64,000 nt of DNA from Actinomadura sp. WMMA1423 (GCF_006547145.1 NZ_CP041244.1:1736001-1800000), one strand, 5' to 3'. Shown: positions 41,180 to 50,970, counted from the first letter of the stretch. The notes: generated by a model not told the origin, from the letters alone. Program-made: numbers and translations.

Positions 41180-43276
41180 TCAGGCCGGAACGTGGTCCTT
41201 CGCGCGCGTCCAGTGCCGGTGGGCCGCGACCGCCTCGACCAGCCTGGCGGCGAAGTCGCCGCCCGGCCCCCGCCCGGTGACGACGCCGGCGTCGCTGACG
41301 GTGTCGCCCTCCGAGAACCGCACGCTGTCGATCCCGGCCCGCTCCAGCAGGCCGATGCCCGCGTCCAGCGCGCCGATCGGCTTGCAGTGCACGAACGCCT
41401 CGGCGACGAAGTGCACGGCGTCGCCGTCCCGCGCGAGCGTCCGCGCGCTCTCCTCGCCGCCCGGCACGAGCACCGCGTCGTAGAGGACGGACGCGACGGT
41501 CGGCATGGCGCGGGTCACCTCGACCTGGCCGCCGTTGGCCGCCTGGAGGAAGCCGTCCTTCGCGGCGAGGATCTCGACCACCGCCCCGGCCTCGGTGAGC
41601 GCGTCGCCGACCGCGGCGACGGCCGCCGAGTCGACGCCGTCCGCAGCCAGCACCGCGATCTTGCGGCCCCGGACCGAGTCCGCGCGCGCGTTCGCCTGGC
41701 TGAGCGCGGGCGAGGTGCGGACGTGGGCGGCGGCGGCGGGCTCCTGCGGCGGCTCCACCCCGACGCCCTCGGCGACCTGCACGGCGAGGTCGTGGTCGAC
41801 GTGGCCGAGGTGCGCGACGACGCCCTCCCGGATGTGCCGGTGGTCGCACTTGCCGAGTTCGAACCGGAACGCGCCGACGATGTGCTCCTTCTCCCAGTCG
41901 GACATGCTGTTCCAGAACAGCCGCGCCTGGGAGTAGTGGTCGGCGAAGCTCTCGCTCCGCTTACGGATCTTGGTGCCGTCCACCCGCTCCTGGTAGTGGG
42001 TGTAGGAGCCCTCGCCGCCGACCGCGGGGCAGCCGCCCGACAGCGAGTTCTTGTGGTAGCTCGCCCGCCCCTGGTGGATGTCGGTCTGGTGGTAGCCGTC
42101 GCGGTGGTGGTTGCGGACCGGCGCGACCGGCCGGTTCACGGGCAGTTGCGAGAAGTTGGGCCCGCCGAGCCTGATCAGCTGCGTGTCCAGGTAGGAGAAC
42201 AGCCGCGCCTGCAGCAGGGGGTCGTTGGTGAAGTCGATGCCGGGCACGACATTGCCGATGTGGAAGGCGACCTGCTCGGTCTCGGCGAAGAAGTTGTCGG
42301 GATTGCGGTCGAGCACCAGCGTGCCGACCCGCCGCACCGGCACCTCTTCCTCCGGAATGAGCTTGGTCGGGTCGAGCAGGTCGAAGTCGAACGCGTGCTC
42401 GTCCTCCTCCGGCACGAGCTGGACGCCGAGCTCGTACTCGGGAAAGTCGCCGGCCTCGATCCGCTCCCACAGGTCGGCCCGGTTGAAGTCGGGATTCTTC
42501 CCCGCGATCTTCTGCGTCTCGTCCCAGGCGAGCGAGTGGGTGCCGAGCTTGGGCTTCCAGTGGAACTTCACGAACGTCCCCCGGCCCTGGGCGTTCACGA
42601 GCCGGAAAGTGTGGACGCCGAAGCCCTCCATCATCGCGTAACTGCGCGGCAGCGCCCGGTCCGACATGAGCCACATCATCATGTGCATGGTCTCGGGCTG
42701 GAGCTGCACGAAGTCCCAGAGGGTGTCGTGCGCCGAGGACGCCTGCGGGATCTCGCTGGCCGGCTCGGGCTTCACCGCGTGCACGAAGTCGGGGAACTTG
42801 ATGCCGTCCTGGATGAAGAAGACCGGCATGTTGTTGCCGACGAGGTCGAAATTGCCCTGCCGCGTGTAGAACTTCGTGGCGAAGCCTCGGACGTCCCGGA
42901 CGGTGTCGGCGGACCCGCGCGACCCCCCGACGGTGGAGAACCGCACGAACACCGGAGTCGTCAGCGACGCGTCGCAGAGGAATTCGGCCGTCGTGTACTC
43001 GGCGAGGGACTCGTGCAGGGTGAAATGGCCGTAGGCGCCCGAGCCGCGAGCGTGCACGACCCGCTCGGGGATCCGCTCGTGGTCGAAATGGGTGATCTTC
43101 TCGCGCAGATGGAAGTCCTCCATCAGGGACGGACCCCGCTCGCCCACGGTGAGCGAGTTGTCGGTGTCGTCGACCCGGACCCCCTGGTCGGTGGTGAGCC
43201 GGGCCCCTTCCGGGCTCACTCGCCGACGGTCCAGCTGCTCCTGCTTCCGGTCTTGACGGCCGGCGGGGTCAACCAT
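41180..43276 (-). CDS. katE: Large-subunit catalase (HPII/KatE type)
   Basis: 698 residues: a core catalase plus the C-terminal flavodoxin/DJ-1-like domain of large clade II enzymes (GRKIAVLAADGVDSAAVAAVGDAL...VLVPGGEESARTL). Active site H75 (RVVHARGSGAYGHF), N148 (VGNNMPVFFIQD) and the proximal Tyr in RLFSYLDTQLIRLGGPNF. It breaks down hydrogen peroxide in the cytoplasm. ATG 43276 is preferred to upstream codons. Divergent from two lsr2 genes. Its leader carries an exact 11-bp tandem repeat. Confidence 0.95.
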   Translation of the reverse strand: MVDPAGRQDRKQEQLDRRRVSPEGARLTTDQGVRVDDTDNSLTVGERGPSLMEDFHLREKITHFDHERIPERVVHARGSGAYGHFTLHESLAEYTTAEFLCDASLTTPVFVRFSTVGGSRGSADTVRDVRGFATKFYTRQGNFDLVGNNMPVFFIQDGIKFPDFVHAVKPEPASEIPQASSAHDTLWDFVQLQPETMHMMMWLMSDRALPRSYAMMEGFGVHTFRLVNAQGRGTFVKFHWKPKLGTHSLAWDETQKIAGKNPDFNRADLWERIEAGDFPEYELGVQLVPEEDEHAFDFDLLDPTKLIPEEEVPVRRVGTLVLDRNPDNFFAETEQVAFHIGNVVPGIDFTNDPLLQARLFSYLDTQLIRLGGPNFSQLPVNRPVAPVRNHHRDGYHQTDIHQGRASYHKNSLSGGCPAVGGEGSYTHYQERVDGTKIRKRSESFADHYSQARLFWNSMSDWEKEHIVGAFRFELGKCDHRHIREGVVAHLGHVDHDLAVQVAEGVGVEPPQEPAAAAHVRTSPALSQANARADSVRGRKIAVLAADGVDSAAVAAVGDALTEAGAVVEILAAKDGFLQAANGGQVEVTRAMPTVASVLYDAVLVPGGEESARTLARDGDAVHFVAEAFVHCKPIGALDAGIGLLERAGIDSVRFSEGDTVSDAGVVTGRGPGGDFAARLVEAVAAHRHWTRAKDHVPA

Positions 43277-43294
43277 GCTCGCAGCTCCCTCGAT

Positions 43295-43316
43295 GGTGAC
43301 TCGGTGGTGACTCGGT
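43295..43316. repeat. Tandem 11-bp repeat in the katE leader
   Basis: GGTGACTCGGT at 43295-43305 and again at 43306-43316, perfect and head-to-tail, 19 bp upstream of the katE ATG. One helical turn apart per copy, so it could be a regulator site on one face of the DNA. Confidence 0.5.
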
Positions 43317-43549
43317 GCTGGTGATCGCACGCGTGCTCCAGCGGCTACCCCGGGATCACCGCACCATGCGTCGCTTGACCGGAACTTGGGTCCCGCCACG
43401 CGCCGGTTCCAGCGCCGGCCGGCCCGTGCGCGGCGGGCGGCCCGCCTTCTTCTCCCGTCCCCCCGGCGCGTCCCGCCGCCATGACCGCCCCCGAAATCCG
43501 CTACGGTCAAGGTCGCCGCATCGGCGAGGGGAAGGAAGTCACAGAACAC

Positions 43550-43906
43550 ATGGCCGAGAAGGTCATTCGGGTGGACGACATGGACGGCTCCGAAGGAGCC
43601 GATGTCGCAAAGCGGGACTTCGAAGTCCTGGAGCGCACGTTCACGATCGACTTGAGCGATGACAACTACAAGCGGCTGGGCGAGATCCTGGACGCCCTCG
43701 CGCCCTTCATCGAGAACGCCGCCGAGGTGAAGCCCGCCGGGAAGGGGCGCAAGTCCCGCACCGCGAAGATCAAGGGCTACACGAACGGCGATGTCCGCGC
43801 GTGGGCATTGCGAGAGGACATCGAAGTCTCCGAACGTGGCAAGATATCGGATGAGGTCTATGCTGCATTCATCGAGGCACATCCGGACGCCAAGCCGGAC
43901 GCATAG
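43550..43906 (+). CDS. Lsr2-like protein, divergent (RGK in place of RGR)
   Basis: 118 residues. The N-terminal oligomerisation part is Lsr2-like but altered ([53 protein letters not shown]), and the C-terminal DNA-binding domain reads [31 protein letters not shown]. The minor-groove hook that is RGR in Lsr2 is RGK here. Lsr2 is the actinobacterial H-NS analogue that silences AT-rich DNA. This copy may bind weakly or heterodimerise with the classical Lsr2 17 bases downstream. ATG 43550; GGAAGG lies rather far upstream. Confidence 0.82.
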   Translation: MAEKVIRVDDMDGSEGADVAKRDFEVLERTFTIDLSDDNYKRLGEILDALAPFIENAAEVKPAGKGRKSRTAKIKGYTNGDVRAWALREDIEVSERGKISDEVYAAFIEAHPDAKPDA

Positions 43907-43923
43907 CTAGAGGGAGTCCCCGC

Positions 43924-44253
43924 ATGGCACAGAAGGTCGAAGTCCTTCTCGTGGACGACATCGACGGTGGAGAGGCCGACGAGACCGTCAGCTTTTCCCT
44001 GGACGGGACGTCTTATGAGATCGACCTGAGCAAGAAGAACGCCGCCAAGCTCCGCAGCGGCCTGGAGCCGTTCGTGGCCGGCGCCCGCAAGGCGCGCAAG
44101 GCTCCCGGCCGGGGCGGCCGCGGGACGCGCACGGCGGGCAGCCGCGAGCGCTCCGCCGAGATTCGCGAGTGGGCGAAGAACCGCGGCATCAAGGTCAATG
44201 AGCGGGGCCGTATCCCCGCCAATGTGATCGAGCAGTACGAAGCCGCGCACTAG
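43924..44253 (+). CDS. lsr2: Lsr2 nucleoid-associated silencer
   Basis: 109 residues of classical Lsr2: [51 protein letters not shown], a basic linker ([22 protein letters not shown]) and [32 protein letters not shown], where RGR is the AT-hook-like minor-groove contact. It binds and bridges AT-rich DNA to silence horizontally acquired or developmental genes. AGAGGGAG precedes the ATG. Second gene of a tandem pair with a divergent Lsr2-like gene. Confidence 0.93.
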   Translation: MAQKVEVLLVDDIDGGEADETVSFSLDGTSYEIDLSKKNAAKLRSGLEPFVAGARKARKAPGRGGRGTRTAGSRERSAEIREWAKNRGIKVNERGRIPANVIEQYEAAH

Positions 44254-44434
44254 CGGCCGCAGCGCGGCCGGCGGTGTTCCGGCGCGCCGAGGGGCCGGGG
44301 CGGATTTTCCGTCGCCCCGGCCCCTTGCGCGCGCGGGACGAAAATTCTCCCCTCATTGAGGGAGAGAATGCCAGGAATGGTGCGAGACAACACAATAGGC
44401 TGGCGCCGGGAGCGACGGCGGAGGGGGCGGCCCG

Positions 44435-46312
44435 TTGAGACGCGTGACGCGGCGGGACAGGGTCCGGTACTGGTTCGACCGGACGATGTCGAAGGGGACG
44501 CCCGCGCTCATCGGCTGGCTCGGGCTCGCGTCCGTGGCGCTGGTCCTGGTGGTGGCGAGCGCGGCGGTCGTGATCGCGCCGGGCGACAGCGACTCCCACG
44601 GGCACTGGCCCGGCATGGTCTGGCGCAGCCTCCTGCGCACGCTCGATCCGGGCACGATGGGCGACGACGCCGGCACCGCGCCCTTCCTCGGGCTGATGCT
44701 GGTCTCCACCATCGGCGGGATCTTCATCGTCAGCTCGCTGATCGGTGTGCTCACCACCGGCCTGGAAGCGAAGATCACCGAGCTGCGCAAGGGCCGGTCG
44801 CGGATCGTCGAGCACGACCACACGGTGCTGCTCGGCTGGTCCGAGCAGGTCTTCACCGTGGTGGCCGAGCTCGTGGAGGCCAACCAGAGCAGGCGCAGGT
44901 CGTGCGTCGCGATCCTCGCCGACCGCGACAAGGTCGAGATGGAGGACGCCATCCGCGCGCGGGTCGGCGACCTCGGCCGCACCAGGATCGTGTGCCGCAC
45001 CGGCGACCCGCTGAAGGTCGCGGACGTGGAGCTGGTCAGCCCCGGCACGGCGCGGTCCATCATGGTGGTCACGCCGGAGGTCGACGAGGCCGACGCCCGC
45101 GTCATCAAGGTGCTGCTGTCGCTCGGCGCCCGCCCCTGGGGGCGGCGCCGCCCGCACGTGGTCGCCGCCGTGCACGACTCGGCCAACCTGCCCGCCGCCC
45201 GGCTCGCGGGCGGCCCCGCCGCGCACGTCATCGACGCCGACGACGTGGCGATCCGGCTGATCGTCCAGTCGCACCGCCAGTCGGGGCTGTCGCAGGTCTG
45301 CACCGAGCTGCTGGACTTCGCCGGCCACGAGTTCTACATGCGCCCCGAGCCGTCCCTCGCGGGCATGACGTTCGGGGAGTCGCTGTCGGCCTACGACCTC
45401 GGCGTCCCCTCCGGACTGCGGCGGGCGGACGGGGCCGTCCTGCTGAACCCGCCGATGGACACCGTGATCCGCGCCGACGACGAGGTCATCATCCTGGCGG
45501 AGGACGACCTGCTGATCCGGCTCGCCACCGGACCCGCGCCGCCCGCCCGGGAGGCGGCGATCACGACGGCGACCGCGCGGCCCCCGGTGCCCGAGCGCAC
45601 CCTGATGCTCGGCTGGAACCACCGCGCCCCGAAGATCATCGAGCTGCTGGACGAGTTCCTCGCCCCCCGGTCCGCGCTCGTGGTGGCGGCGCCCCGCGAC
45701 GACCCGACCGGGGCCCTGCGCGAGCACGCCAACCTCGAGATCGACTTCATCCGGGCGGAGCCGACCGAGCGGCCCGCGCTGGAGTCCCTCGACCTCGGCT
45801 CCTTCCAGAAGGTCATCGTGCTGTCGGACGCCCGCCACGAGCGGGAGCACGCCGACGCCCGCACCCTCGTCACGCTGCTGCACCTGCGCGACATCGAGGA
45901 CAAGATCGGTGACCCCTTCGCTATCGTCAGCGAGATCAACGACGACGCCAACCGGGAGATCGCGCAGGTCACCAAGGCCGACGACTTCGTGGTCAGCGAG
46001 AAGCTGATCAGCCTGATGCTGACCCAGCTGAGCGAGAACCGGCACCTGTACGAGGTGTTCGCCGACCTGCTCGACCCCGCGGGCTCGGAGATCTACCTCA
46101 AGCCGGCCTGCGACTACCTGGCCCCGGGCGCCGAGGCCGACTTCACCACGCTCATCGAGTCGGCGCGGCGGCGCGGCGAGGTCGCGCTCGGCTACCGGCT
46201 GACGGAGCGGTTCCACGAGCCGCCCGGCTACGGGGTGGTGCTGAACCCCGGCAAGACCGCGCCGCTCACGCTGTCGGCCGACGACCGCGTCATCGTGCTG
46301 GCCGAGAACTGA
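44435..46312 (+). CDS. CASTOR/POLLUX-type ion channel with RCK domains
   Basis: 625 residues. Two to three N-terminal membrane segments (near 24-48 and 82-105) with the pore-side LMLVSTIGGIFIVSSLIGVLTTGLEAKITELRKGRS, then two long RCK/TrkA-like regions starting HTVLLGWSEQVFTVVAELVEAN and RTLMLGWNHRAPKIIELLDEFL. This is the bacterial homologue of the plant nuclear-envelope channels CASTOR and POLLUX; ion selectivity in bacteria is unproven (K+ or Ca2+). TTG 44435 follows GGAGGGGG at 8 bases. Single gene, convergent with 46368. Confidence 0.88.
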   Translation: MRRVTRRDRVRYWFDRTMSKGTPALIGWLGLASVALVLVVASAAVVIAPGDSDSHGHWPGMVWRSLLRTLDPGTMGDDAGTAPFLGLMLVSTIGGIFIVSSLIGVLTTGLEAKITELRKGRSRIVEHDHTVLLGWSEQVFTVVAELVEANQSRRRSCVAILADRDKVEMEDAIRARVGDLGRTRIVCRTGDPLKVADVELVSPGTARSIMVVTPEVDEADARVIKVLLSLGARPWGRRRPHVVAAVHDSANLPAARLAGGPAAHVIDADDVAIRLIVQSHRQSGLSQVCTELLDFAGHEFYMRPEPSLAGMTFGESLSAYDLGVPSGLRRADGAVLLNPPMDTVIRADDEVIILAEDDLLIRLATGPAPPAREAAITTATARPPVPERTLMLGWNHRAPKIIELLDEFLAPRSALVVAAPRDDPTGALREHANLEIDFIRAEPTERPALESLDLGSFQKVIVLSDARHEREHADARTLVTLLHLRDIEDKIGDPFAIVSEINDDANREIAQVTKADDFVVSEKLISLMLTQLSENRHLYEVFADLLDPAGSEIYLKPACDYLAPGAEADFTTLIESARRRGEVALGYRLTERFHEPPGYGVVLNPGKTAPLTLSADDRVIVLAEN

Positions 46313-46367
46313 CCGGCCGAGGACCCCGCCACGGCGGGACGTCCCGGAAACCGTCCCCGGACCGGCC

Positions 46368-47372
46368 TCATCCGAGCGGCGGGCCCAGCTCGTGCCCGGC
46401 GCGCACGGCTCCGGCGACGCGCTCGCGCAGCGCCGTCTCGGCCCGGCGGGCGTCCTCGGTCATCCCGCGGATCTCCTCCCCCGCCATCTCGTCCCCTACG
46501 GTGCTCGCCAGCAGGTCCCGGTAGCGGGCGTTCTGCTCGGGCAGCCCCTGCAGGACCGTGGACTCGTGGTAGGCGTCGTCGGCCTCGCCCGCCCGGCGCG
46601 CGTACGCCTCCAGCGCCTCGATGCGTCCGGTGACCGAGCGGACCGACAGCGCGAGGGCGCGGTCCTGCGGCTCCAGCAGGGCGCGGACGTGCGGCGAGAG
46701 GCGTTCCGGGCGCTGGGCGCGGCGCTCCCGGCGCAGCCGCGTGTGCTCGGCGAGGGCGTCCGCGATCGCCCACTCCTGCCGCGGCAGCACGACCGAGTTG
46801 TTGATGTCGTCGAGCAGCCCGGCGCAGTGGGCCCGCGAGCCGAGGACGGCGTCGACGGCGCGCTGGGCGCGGACGAGCAGGGCGGCGGCGGGCTCGTCGA
46901 AGTCGGCGGGCAGCAGGTAGCGGCCGTGGTGCTCGCGCGCGGCGCGGGCGGCGGCCGGCTCCCGGACGTAGCGCAGCGCCCCGCCGACCCAGCCGGCGAA
47001 GCTCGCGGCCGCCAGGACGACGGCGGCCTCGACCTGGCCGATCAGCAGCAGGAGGACCTGCAGCGCCGGGGTGAGCATCATCGCGAGCACGGGCAGCCTG
47101 CCCCAGCGCACCGCGCCGCCCACCAGCTCGTCGTCGTCCAGCGAGGCGACGAAGCACACGCGCAGCCATCCGCCGGGCAGCACGCCGTAGAAGAGGGCGA
47201 ACGCCGGGATCCACACCATCCGCGCCGCAACCGTGGCGGTGCGCAGGCGCGGCGGCGCGGGCGCGGGCATGCGGGCGGGGACGAGCCGCTCGGGCGCGGC
47301 GGCCAGCAGCGCGCGCTCCTCGCCGGCGATGCCGGGATCGAACACCGGACGGGGACGGTACCGCTCGGTCAT
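46368..47372 (-). CDS. Hypothetical membrane protein
   Basis: 334 residues from ATG 47372 (GGAGG 8 bases upstream). Hydrophobic segments lie near 50-75, 90-112 and 115-135; the remainder is helical and charged, with coiled-coil potential (LLEPQDRALALSVRSVTGRIEALEAYARR) and ends in the cytoplasm. No family recognised. It converges with the channel gene, and the intergenic gap holds only a short GC-rich inverted repeat. Confidence 0.7.
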   Translation of the reverse strand: MTERYRPRPVFDPGIAGEERALLAAAPERLVPARMPAPAPPRLRTATVAARMVWIPAFALFYGVLPGGWLRVCFVASLDDDELVGGAVRWGRLPVLAMMLTPALQVLLLLIGQVEAAVVLAAASFAGWVGGALRYVREPAAARAAREHHGRYLLPADFDEPAAALLVRAQRAVDAVLGSRAHCAGLLDDINNSVVLPRQEWAIADALAEHTRLRRERRAQRPERLSPHVRALLEPQDRALALSVRSVTGRIEALEAYARRAGEADDAYHESTVLQGLPEQNARYRDLLASTVGDEMAGEEIRGMTEDARRAETALRERVAGAVRAGHELGPPLG

Positions 47373-47506
47373 CGACACTCCCTCCGCGTCTGGAACCCCG
47401 TGCCCGCGGGCGCCTCCCAGCCTTCCACGCGGGTCCCGGCCCTCTCCGGGTCGTCACGAGATCCGGACATTCCTGCCGCCGCTGGGCCTCCCTTCTCCGG
47501 TACCGG

Positions 47507-48466
47507 CTAGTCCTGCAACTCCGCCCAGACCTCCCGGTCGCGTTCGGCCGTCCAGATCCGGGGGCGCTCGACGCCGTCCAGTTCGTCCCAGAGGCGGGAG
47601 ACGTCGAACGGCAGGCAGTGCTCGAAGATCGGCCAGCCGCCGTAGGCGGGGGCGAGCGCCGCGTGCACGGCGGCGAAGGCGTCCCCGAGCGTGCCGCCGC
47701 CGCGCCGGACCCGCTCGGCCTCCTCGGTCATCGTGGTCAGGAAGTCGCGGGTCTGCCGGACGGCGGCGCGGGCGGCGTCCCGGCCGTGCGCGACGGCGCC
47801 GCGCCCGCCGACGAGGACCTCGGCCCCGAAGGAGTCGACGTGGTCGAGCGTGCGGGACGCCCACTCGCGGTGGAACGCGTCGCCGGTGTAGAGCGCGGCC
47901 TGCGTCTCCACGAGGTCGCCGGCGAACAGGATCCGGTGCCGGGGCAGCCACGCCACGATGTCGCCCTCGGTGTGCCCGCGCCCGCAGTAGGCCAGGTCGA
48001 GGTCGCCGCGGTCGCCGCCCAGGTCGATGGTGAGCGTGCCGGAGAACGTCACGGTCGGCCAGGTGAGCCCCGGTATGCCGTCCGGGTCCTTGAACAGCCG
48101 TGGCATCCGGCCGTACTCCGACTCCCAGTCCTGCTTGCCGCGCTCGGCTATCAGCGCGCGGGTCAGGTCGTGCGCGACGACCACCGGGGCGCCGAACGCG
48201 CTCGCGCCCAGCGTCCGGACGGCGTGGTAGTGCGACAGGACCAGGTAGCGGACGGGCTTGTCGGTGTGCTCGCGCAGGACGGCGAGCCAGTCGCGCGCGG
48301 CGGCGGGCGTGGCGAGGGCCTCGAAGCAGACGAGGAAGTCCTCGCCCTCCACGGCCCCGACGTTGGGGTCCCCCTCGGCCGTGAGCGCGTACACCCCGTC
48401 GGCGAGGATCTCCAGCGTCTGCGTCTTGTCGCCCAGGTCCGCGGACGACGCGAACGGTCTCGGCAT
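47507..48466 (-). CDS. MBL-fold metallo-hydrolase-like protein with altered metal motif
   Basis: 319 residues. The beta-lactamase fold is clear: ADGVYALTAEGDPNVGAVEGEDFLVCFEA, RYLVLSHYHAVRTLGASAFG, YCGRGHTEGDIVAWLPRHRILFAGDLVE. The usual zinc motif HxHxDH reads HYHAVR, so the second-site Asp and His are missing, while the later His (GRGHTEGD) and Asp (AGDLVE) remain. A mono-metal or non-hydrolytic role is likely. Similar HYHAVR-type proteins exist in proteobacteria. ATG 48466 has GAGGGGG 5 bases upstream. Confidence 0.83.
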   Translation of the reverse strand: MPRPFASSADLGDKTQTLEILADGVYALTAEGDPNVGAVEGEDFLVCFEALATPAAARDWLAVLREHTDKPVRYLVLSHYHAVRTLGASAFGAPVVVAHDLTRALIAERGKQDWESEYGRMPRLFKDPDGIPGLTWPTVTFSGTLTIDLGGDRGDLDLAYCGRGHTEGDIVAWLPRHRILFAGDLVETQAALYTGDAFHREWASRTLDHVDSFGAEVLVGGRGAVAHGRDAARAAVRQTRDFLTTMTEEAERVRRGGGTLGDAFAAVHAALAPAYGGWPIFEHCLPFDVSRLWDELDGVERPRIWTAERDREVWAELQD

Positions 48467-48620
48467 GGGCGCCCCCTCGCGGTCGTGGCCCCGGCCTTTT
48501 CGCCTGCAATGTGGTTCATTCCACACAGAGCAGTCGATAACCGTCTCAGGCACCGGGGAGGGTCGGCCGGGCGGGGGTAGAAGTGATCTCGAAGGTGCCG
48601 CGCGTGAGGAGGACTCCGGG

Positions 48621-49943
48621 GTGAATGCCGCGCTCGGGCTGCTCGCCGTCCTCGTGCTGACCGCCGCGACCGGCTACTTCGTGGCGCAGGAGTTCGCGTT
48701 CGTCACCGCGGACCGCCCGGCGCTCGACCAGCGCGCGGCGGAGGGCGACCGGGCGGCGGGGCGCGCGGTGCGGGTGATGGGCCGGCTGTCGTTCATGCTC
48801 TCGGGCGCGCAGCTCGGCATCACGGTCACCGCGCTGGTCGTGGGGTTCATCGCCAAGCCCGCCCTGGCCGACCTGATCGCCCCGGCCCTGCACGCGGGCG
48901 GGGTGCCGGACGCGGCGGCGGGCGGGGTGGCGGTGGCGCTCGGGTTCGTCCTCGCCACCGTGATCCAGATGGTGCTGGGCGAGCTGTTCCCCAAGAATCT
49001 GGCGCTGGCGAGAGCGGAGCCGATGGCGCGCGCGTTGGCCGGGTCCACCCTGGTCTACCTGACCGTGGCGGGCCCGCTGATCAGGCTGTTCGACGCGTCC
49101 GCGAACCGCCTCGTCCGCGCGGTGGGCATCGAGCCGGTGGAGGAGCTGCGGCACGGCGCGACGCTGGAGGAGCTCGGGCACATGATCGGCGAGTCCGGGG
49201 AGCAGTTCCAGGCGGGCCACGCCGACCTGCTGGAGCGGGCCCTGGTGTTCTCCGAGCGGGACGCCGAGGAGGTCATGGTGCCCCGGGTCGACGTGGTGAC
49301 CGTGCCGGCCTCCGCGCGCGCGGCCGAGGTGAGCGACGTGGTCGCGGCGAGCGGGCACACGCGCTACCCCGTCCTCGGCGAGGGCGTCGACGACGTGGTC
49401 GGGATCGTCGGGCTGGAGGAGCTGGTCGCGCTCGGTCCGCGGGAGGCGGAGCGCACCGAGGTCGGCGCGATCGCCCGCCCGGCGCTGCTGCTGCCCTCGT
49501 CGCTGCCGCTGCCGGACGTGGTGCTGCGGCTCCAGGGCGCGGGCGAGCCCATCGCCTGCGTCGTGGACGAGTACGGGGGTTTCGCCGGCATCCTCACCTG
49601 GGAGGACGTCGCCGAGGAGCTGGTCGGGGAGATCGCCGACGAGAACGAGCCGGGCGAGGAGCTCGCCATCCGCAGCGGCGAGTGGTGGACGACCGACGCG
49701 GGCCTGCGGATGGACGAGGTCGCCCACGAGACGGGCATCTCGCTGCCGGAGGGCGACTACGAGACCGTCGCGGGGCTGCTGATGAAGCGGCTCGGCCGGG
49801 TCGCGCGGCCGGGCGACGTCGTCCGGGTGGAGCTGGCCCCGACCGCGCTGGACGAGCCCGCCCGGACCGCCGTGGTGGAGGTCCTGACGATCCACCGGCA
49901 CGTGCCGGAGCTGATCCGCGTCCGCACCGAGGAGGGCCGGTGA
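48621..49943 (+). CDS. CNNM/hemolysin-C family membrane protein with CBS pair
   Basis: 440 residues: DUF21/CNNM membrane domain (about 1-185, including EFAFVTADRPALDQRAAEG and GELFPKNLALARAEP), a CBS pair (EVMVPRVDVVTVPASARAAEVSDVVAASGHTRYPVLGEG ... GGFAGILTWEDVAEELVGEI) and a CorC_HlyC domain (GDYETVAGLLMKRLGRV). These proteins are linked to Mg2+ or Co2+ export and homeostasis. GTG 48621 follows GAGGAGG. It overlaps the next gene by 4 bases, making a paired operon common in actinobacteria. Confidence 0.92.
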   Translation: MNAALGLLAVLVLTAATGYFVAQEFAFVTADRPALDQRAAEGDRAAGRAVRVMGRLSFMLSGAQLGITVTALVVGFIAKPALADLIAPALHAGGVPDAAAGGVAVALGFVLATVIQMVLGELFPKNLALARAEPMARALAGSTLVYLTVAGPLIRLFDASANRLVRAVGIEPVEELRHGATLEELGHMIGESGEQFQAGHADLLERALVFSERDAEEVMVPRVDVVTVPASARAAEVSDVVAASGHTRYPVLGEGVDDVVGIVGLEELVALGPREAERTEVGAIARPALLLPSSLPLPDVVLRLQGAGEPIACVVDEYGGFAGILTWEDVAEELVGEIADENEPGEELAIRSGEWWTTDAGLRMDEVAHETGISLPEGDYETVAGLLMKRLGRVARPGDVVRVELAPTALDEPARTAVVEVLTIHRHVPELIRVRTEEGR

Positions 49944-50959
49944 ACCTCGCGCTCGGCGCTCCGGTCACGCTGGCGCTGCTGGCGGGCAACGGGTTCTTCG
50001 TCGCCACCGAGTTCGCGCTGGTGGCGGCGCGGCGGCCGCGGCTGGAGCGGTCCGCCGCGCGCGGCGGGCGGGGCGCGGCGGCGGCCGTCGCGGGGATCGA
50101 CGAGCTGTCGCTGACCCTGGCCGGGGCGCAGCTCGGCATCACGATGTGCTCGCTCGGGCTCGGCCTGGTGTCCGAACCGGTGTTCGCGGGCGCCCTCACG
50201 CCGCTGTTCCACTCGGCCGGCCTGCCGGAGGGCGCGGCGCACGCGGTCGCGTTCGTGCTGGCCCTGGCGCTGGTGACGTTCCTGCACATGGTCGTCGGCG
50301 AGATGGCTCCGAAGTCGTGGGCGATCGCCGACCCGGAGCGCTCGGCGAGCGTGCTCGGCATGCCGTTCCGCGCGTTCGCCACCGTCGCCCGCCCGGTGCT
50401 GGCGGCGCTGAACGGCTCGACGAACCTGCTGCTGCGGCTGGTGGGCGTCCGCCCCGCCGACTCGCGGGAGGTCTCGCGCACCCCCGAGCAGCTGCGCAGC
50501 ATCGCCCAGGAGTCGCGGCGGCTGGGGCTGATCGGGCAGGGCGAGCTGAAGCTGCTCACCACCGCGCTGGACGCGCCGCGCGCACCGCTGGCCGGCCTCG
50601 TCGTGCCGGTCTCCGACATCGTGTCGGTCCCTGCGGCCGCGACCCCGCAGGAGGTCATCGACATCGCCGCCCGCAGCGGCCGCACCCGGCTCATGCTGCG
50701 GGACTCCGGGCGTCCGGGGCAGGCCCGCATGGTGCACATCCGGGACGCCTTCGTGGCGCGCGCGCGGGGCCGCGACACCCCCGCCCGGGACCTGGCGCAC
50801 CCCGTCCCGGCGCTGCCGGTCGGTACCCCCGTCGGAGAGGCCGTCGCCACCCTGAAGGCCAATCACAGCCATCTCGGCCTCGCCGTCGCGCCGGACGGCC
50901 GCGTCGCCGGCATGGTCAGCCTCGACGACCTGCTCACCACGCTGCTCACCGTGCGCTGA
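49940..50959 (+). CDS. CNNM family membrane protein with CBS pair, shorter partner
   Basis: 339 residues. The DUF21 membrane domain (FFVATEFALVAARRPRLERSAARGG ... VVGEMAPKSWAIADPERSA) is followed by a CBS region (LVVPVSDIVSVPAAATPQEVIDIAARSGRTRLML ... VAGMVSLDDLLTTLL). The CorC_HlyC C-terminal domain of the upstream paralogue is absent. Start GTG is embedded in the preceding stop. The two probably form a hetero-oligomeric transporter. Confidence 0.92.
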   Translation: MNLALGAPVTLALLAGNGFFVATEFALVAARRPRLERSAARGGRGAAAAVAGIDELSLTLAGAQLGITMCSLGLGLVSEPVFAGALTPLFHSAGLPEGAAHAVAFVLALALVTFLHMVVGEMAPKSWAIADPERSASVLGMPFRAFATVARPVLAALNGSTNLLLRLVGVRPADSREVSRTPEQLRSIAQESRRLGLIGQGELKLLTTALDAPRAPLAGLVVPVSDIVSVPAAATPQEVIDIAARSGRTRLMLRDSGRPGQARMVHIRDAFVARARGRDTPARDLAHPVPALPVGTPVGEAVATLKANHSHLGLAVAPDGRVAGMVSLDDLLTTLLTVR

Positions 50960-50970
50960 ACCCGCGAGGG

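Noticed and set aside
43277-43882. N-terminal extension of catalase up to 43882
   Set aside because: It would overlap the divergent lsr2-like gene; ATG 43276 gives the expected start of a large catalase.
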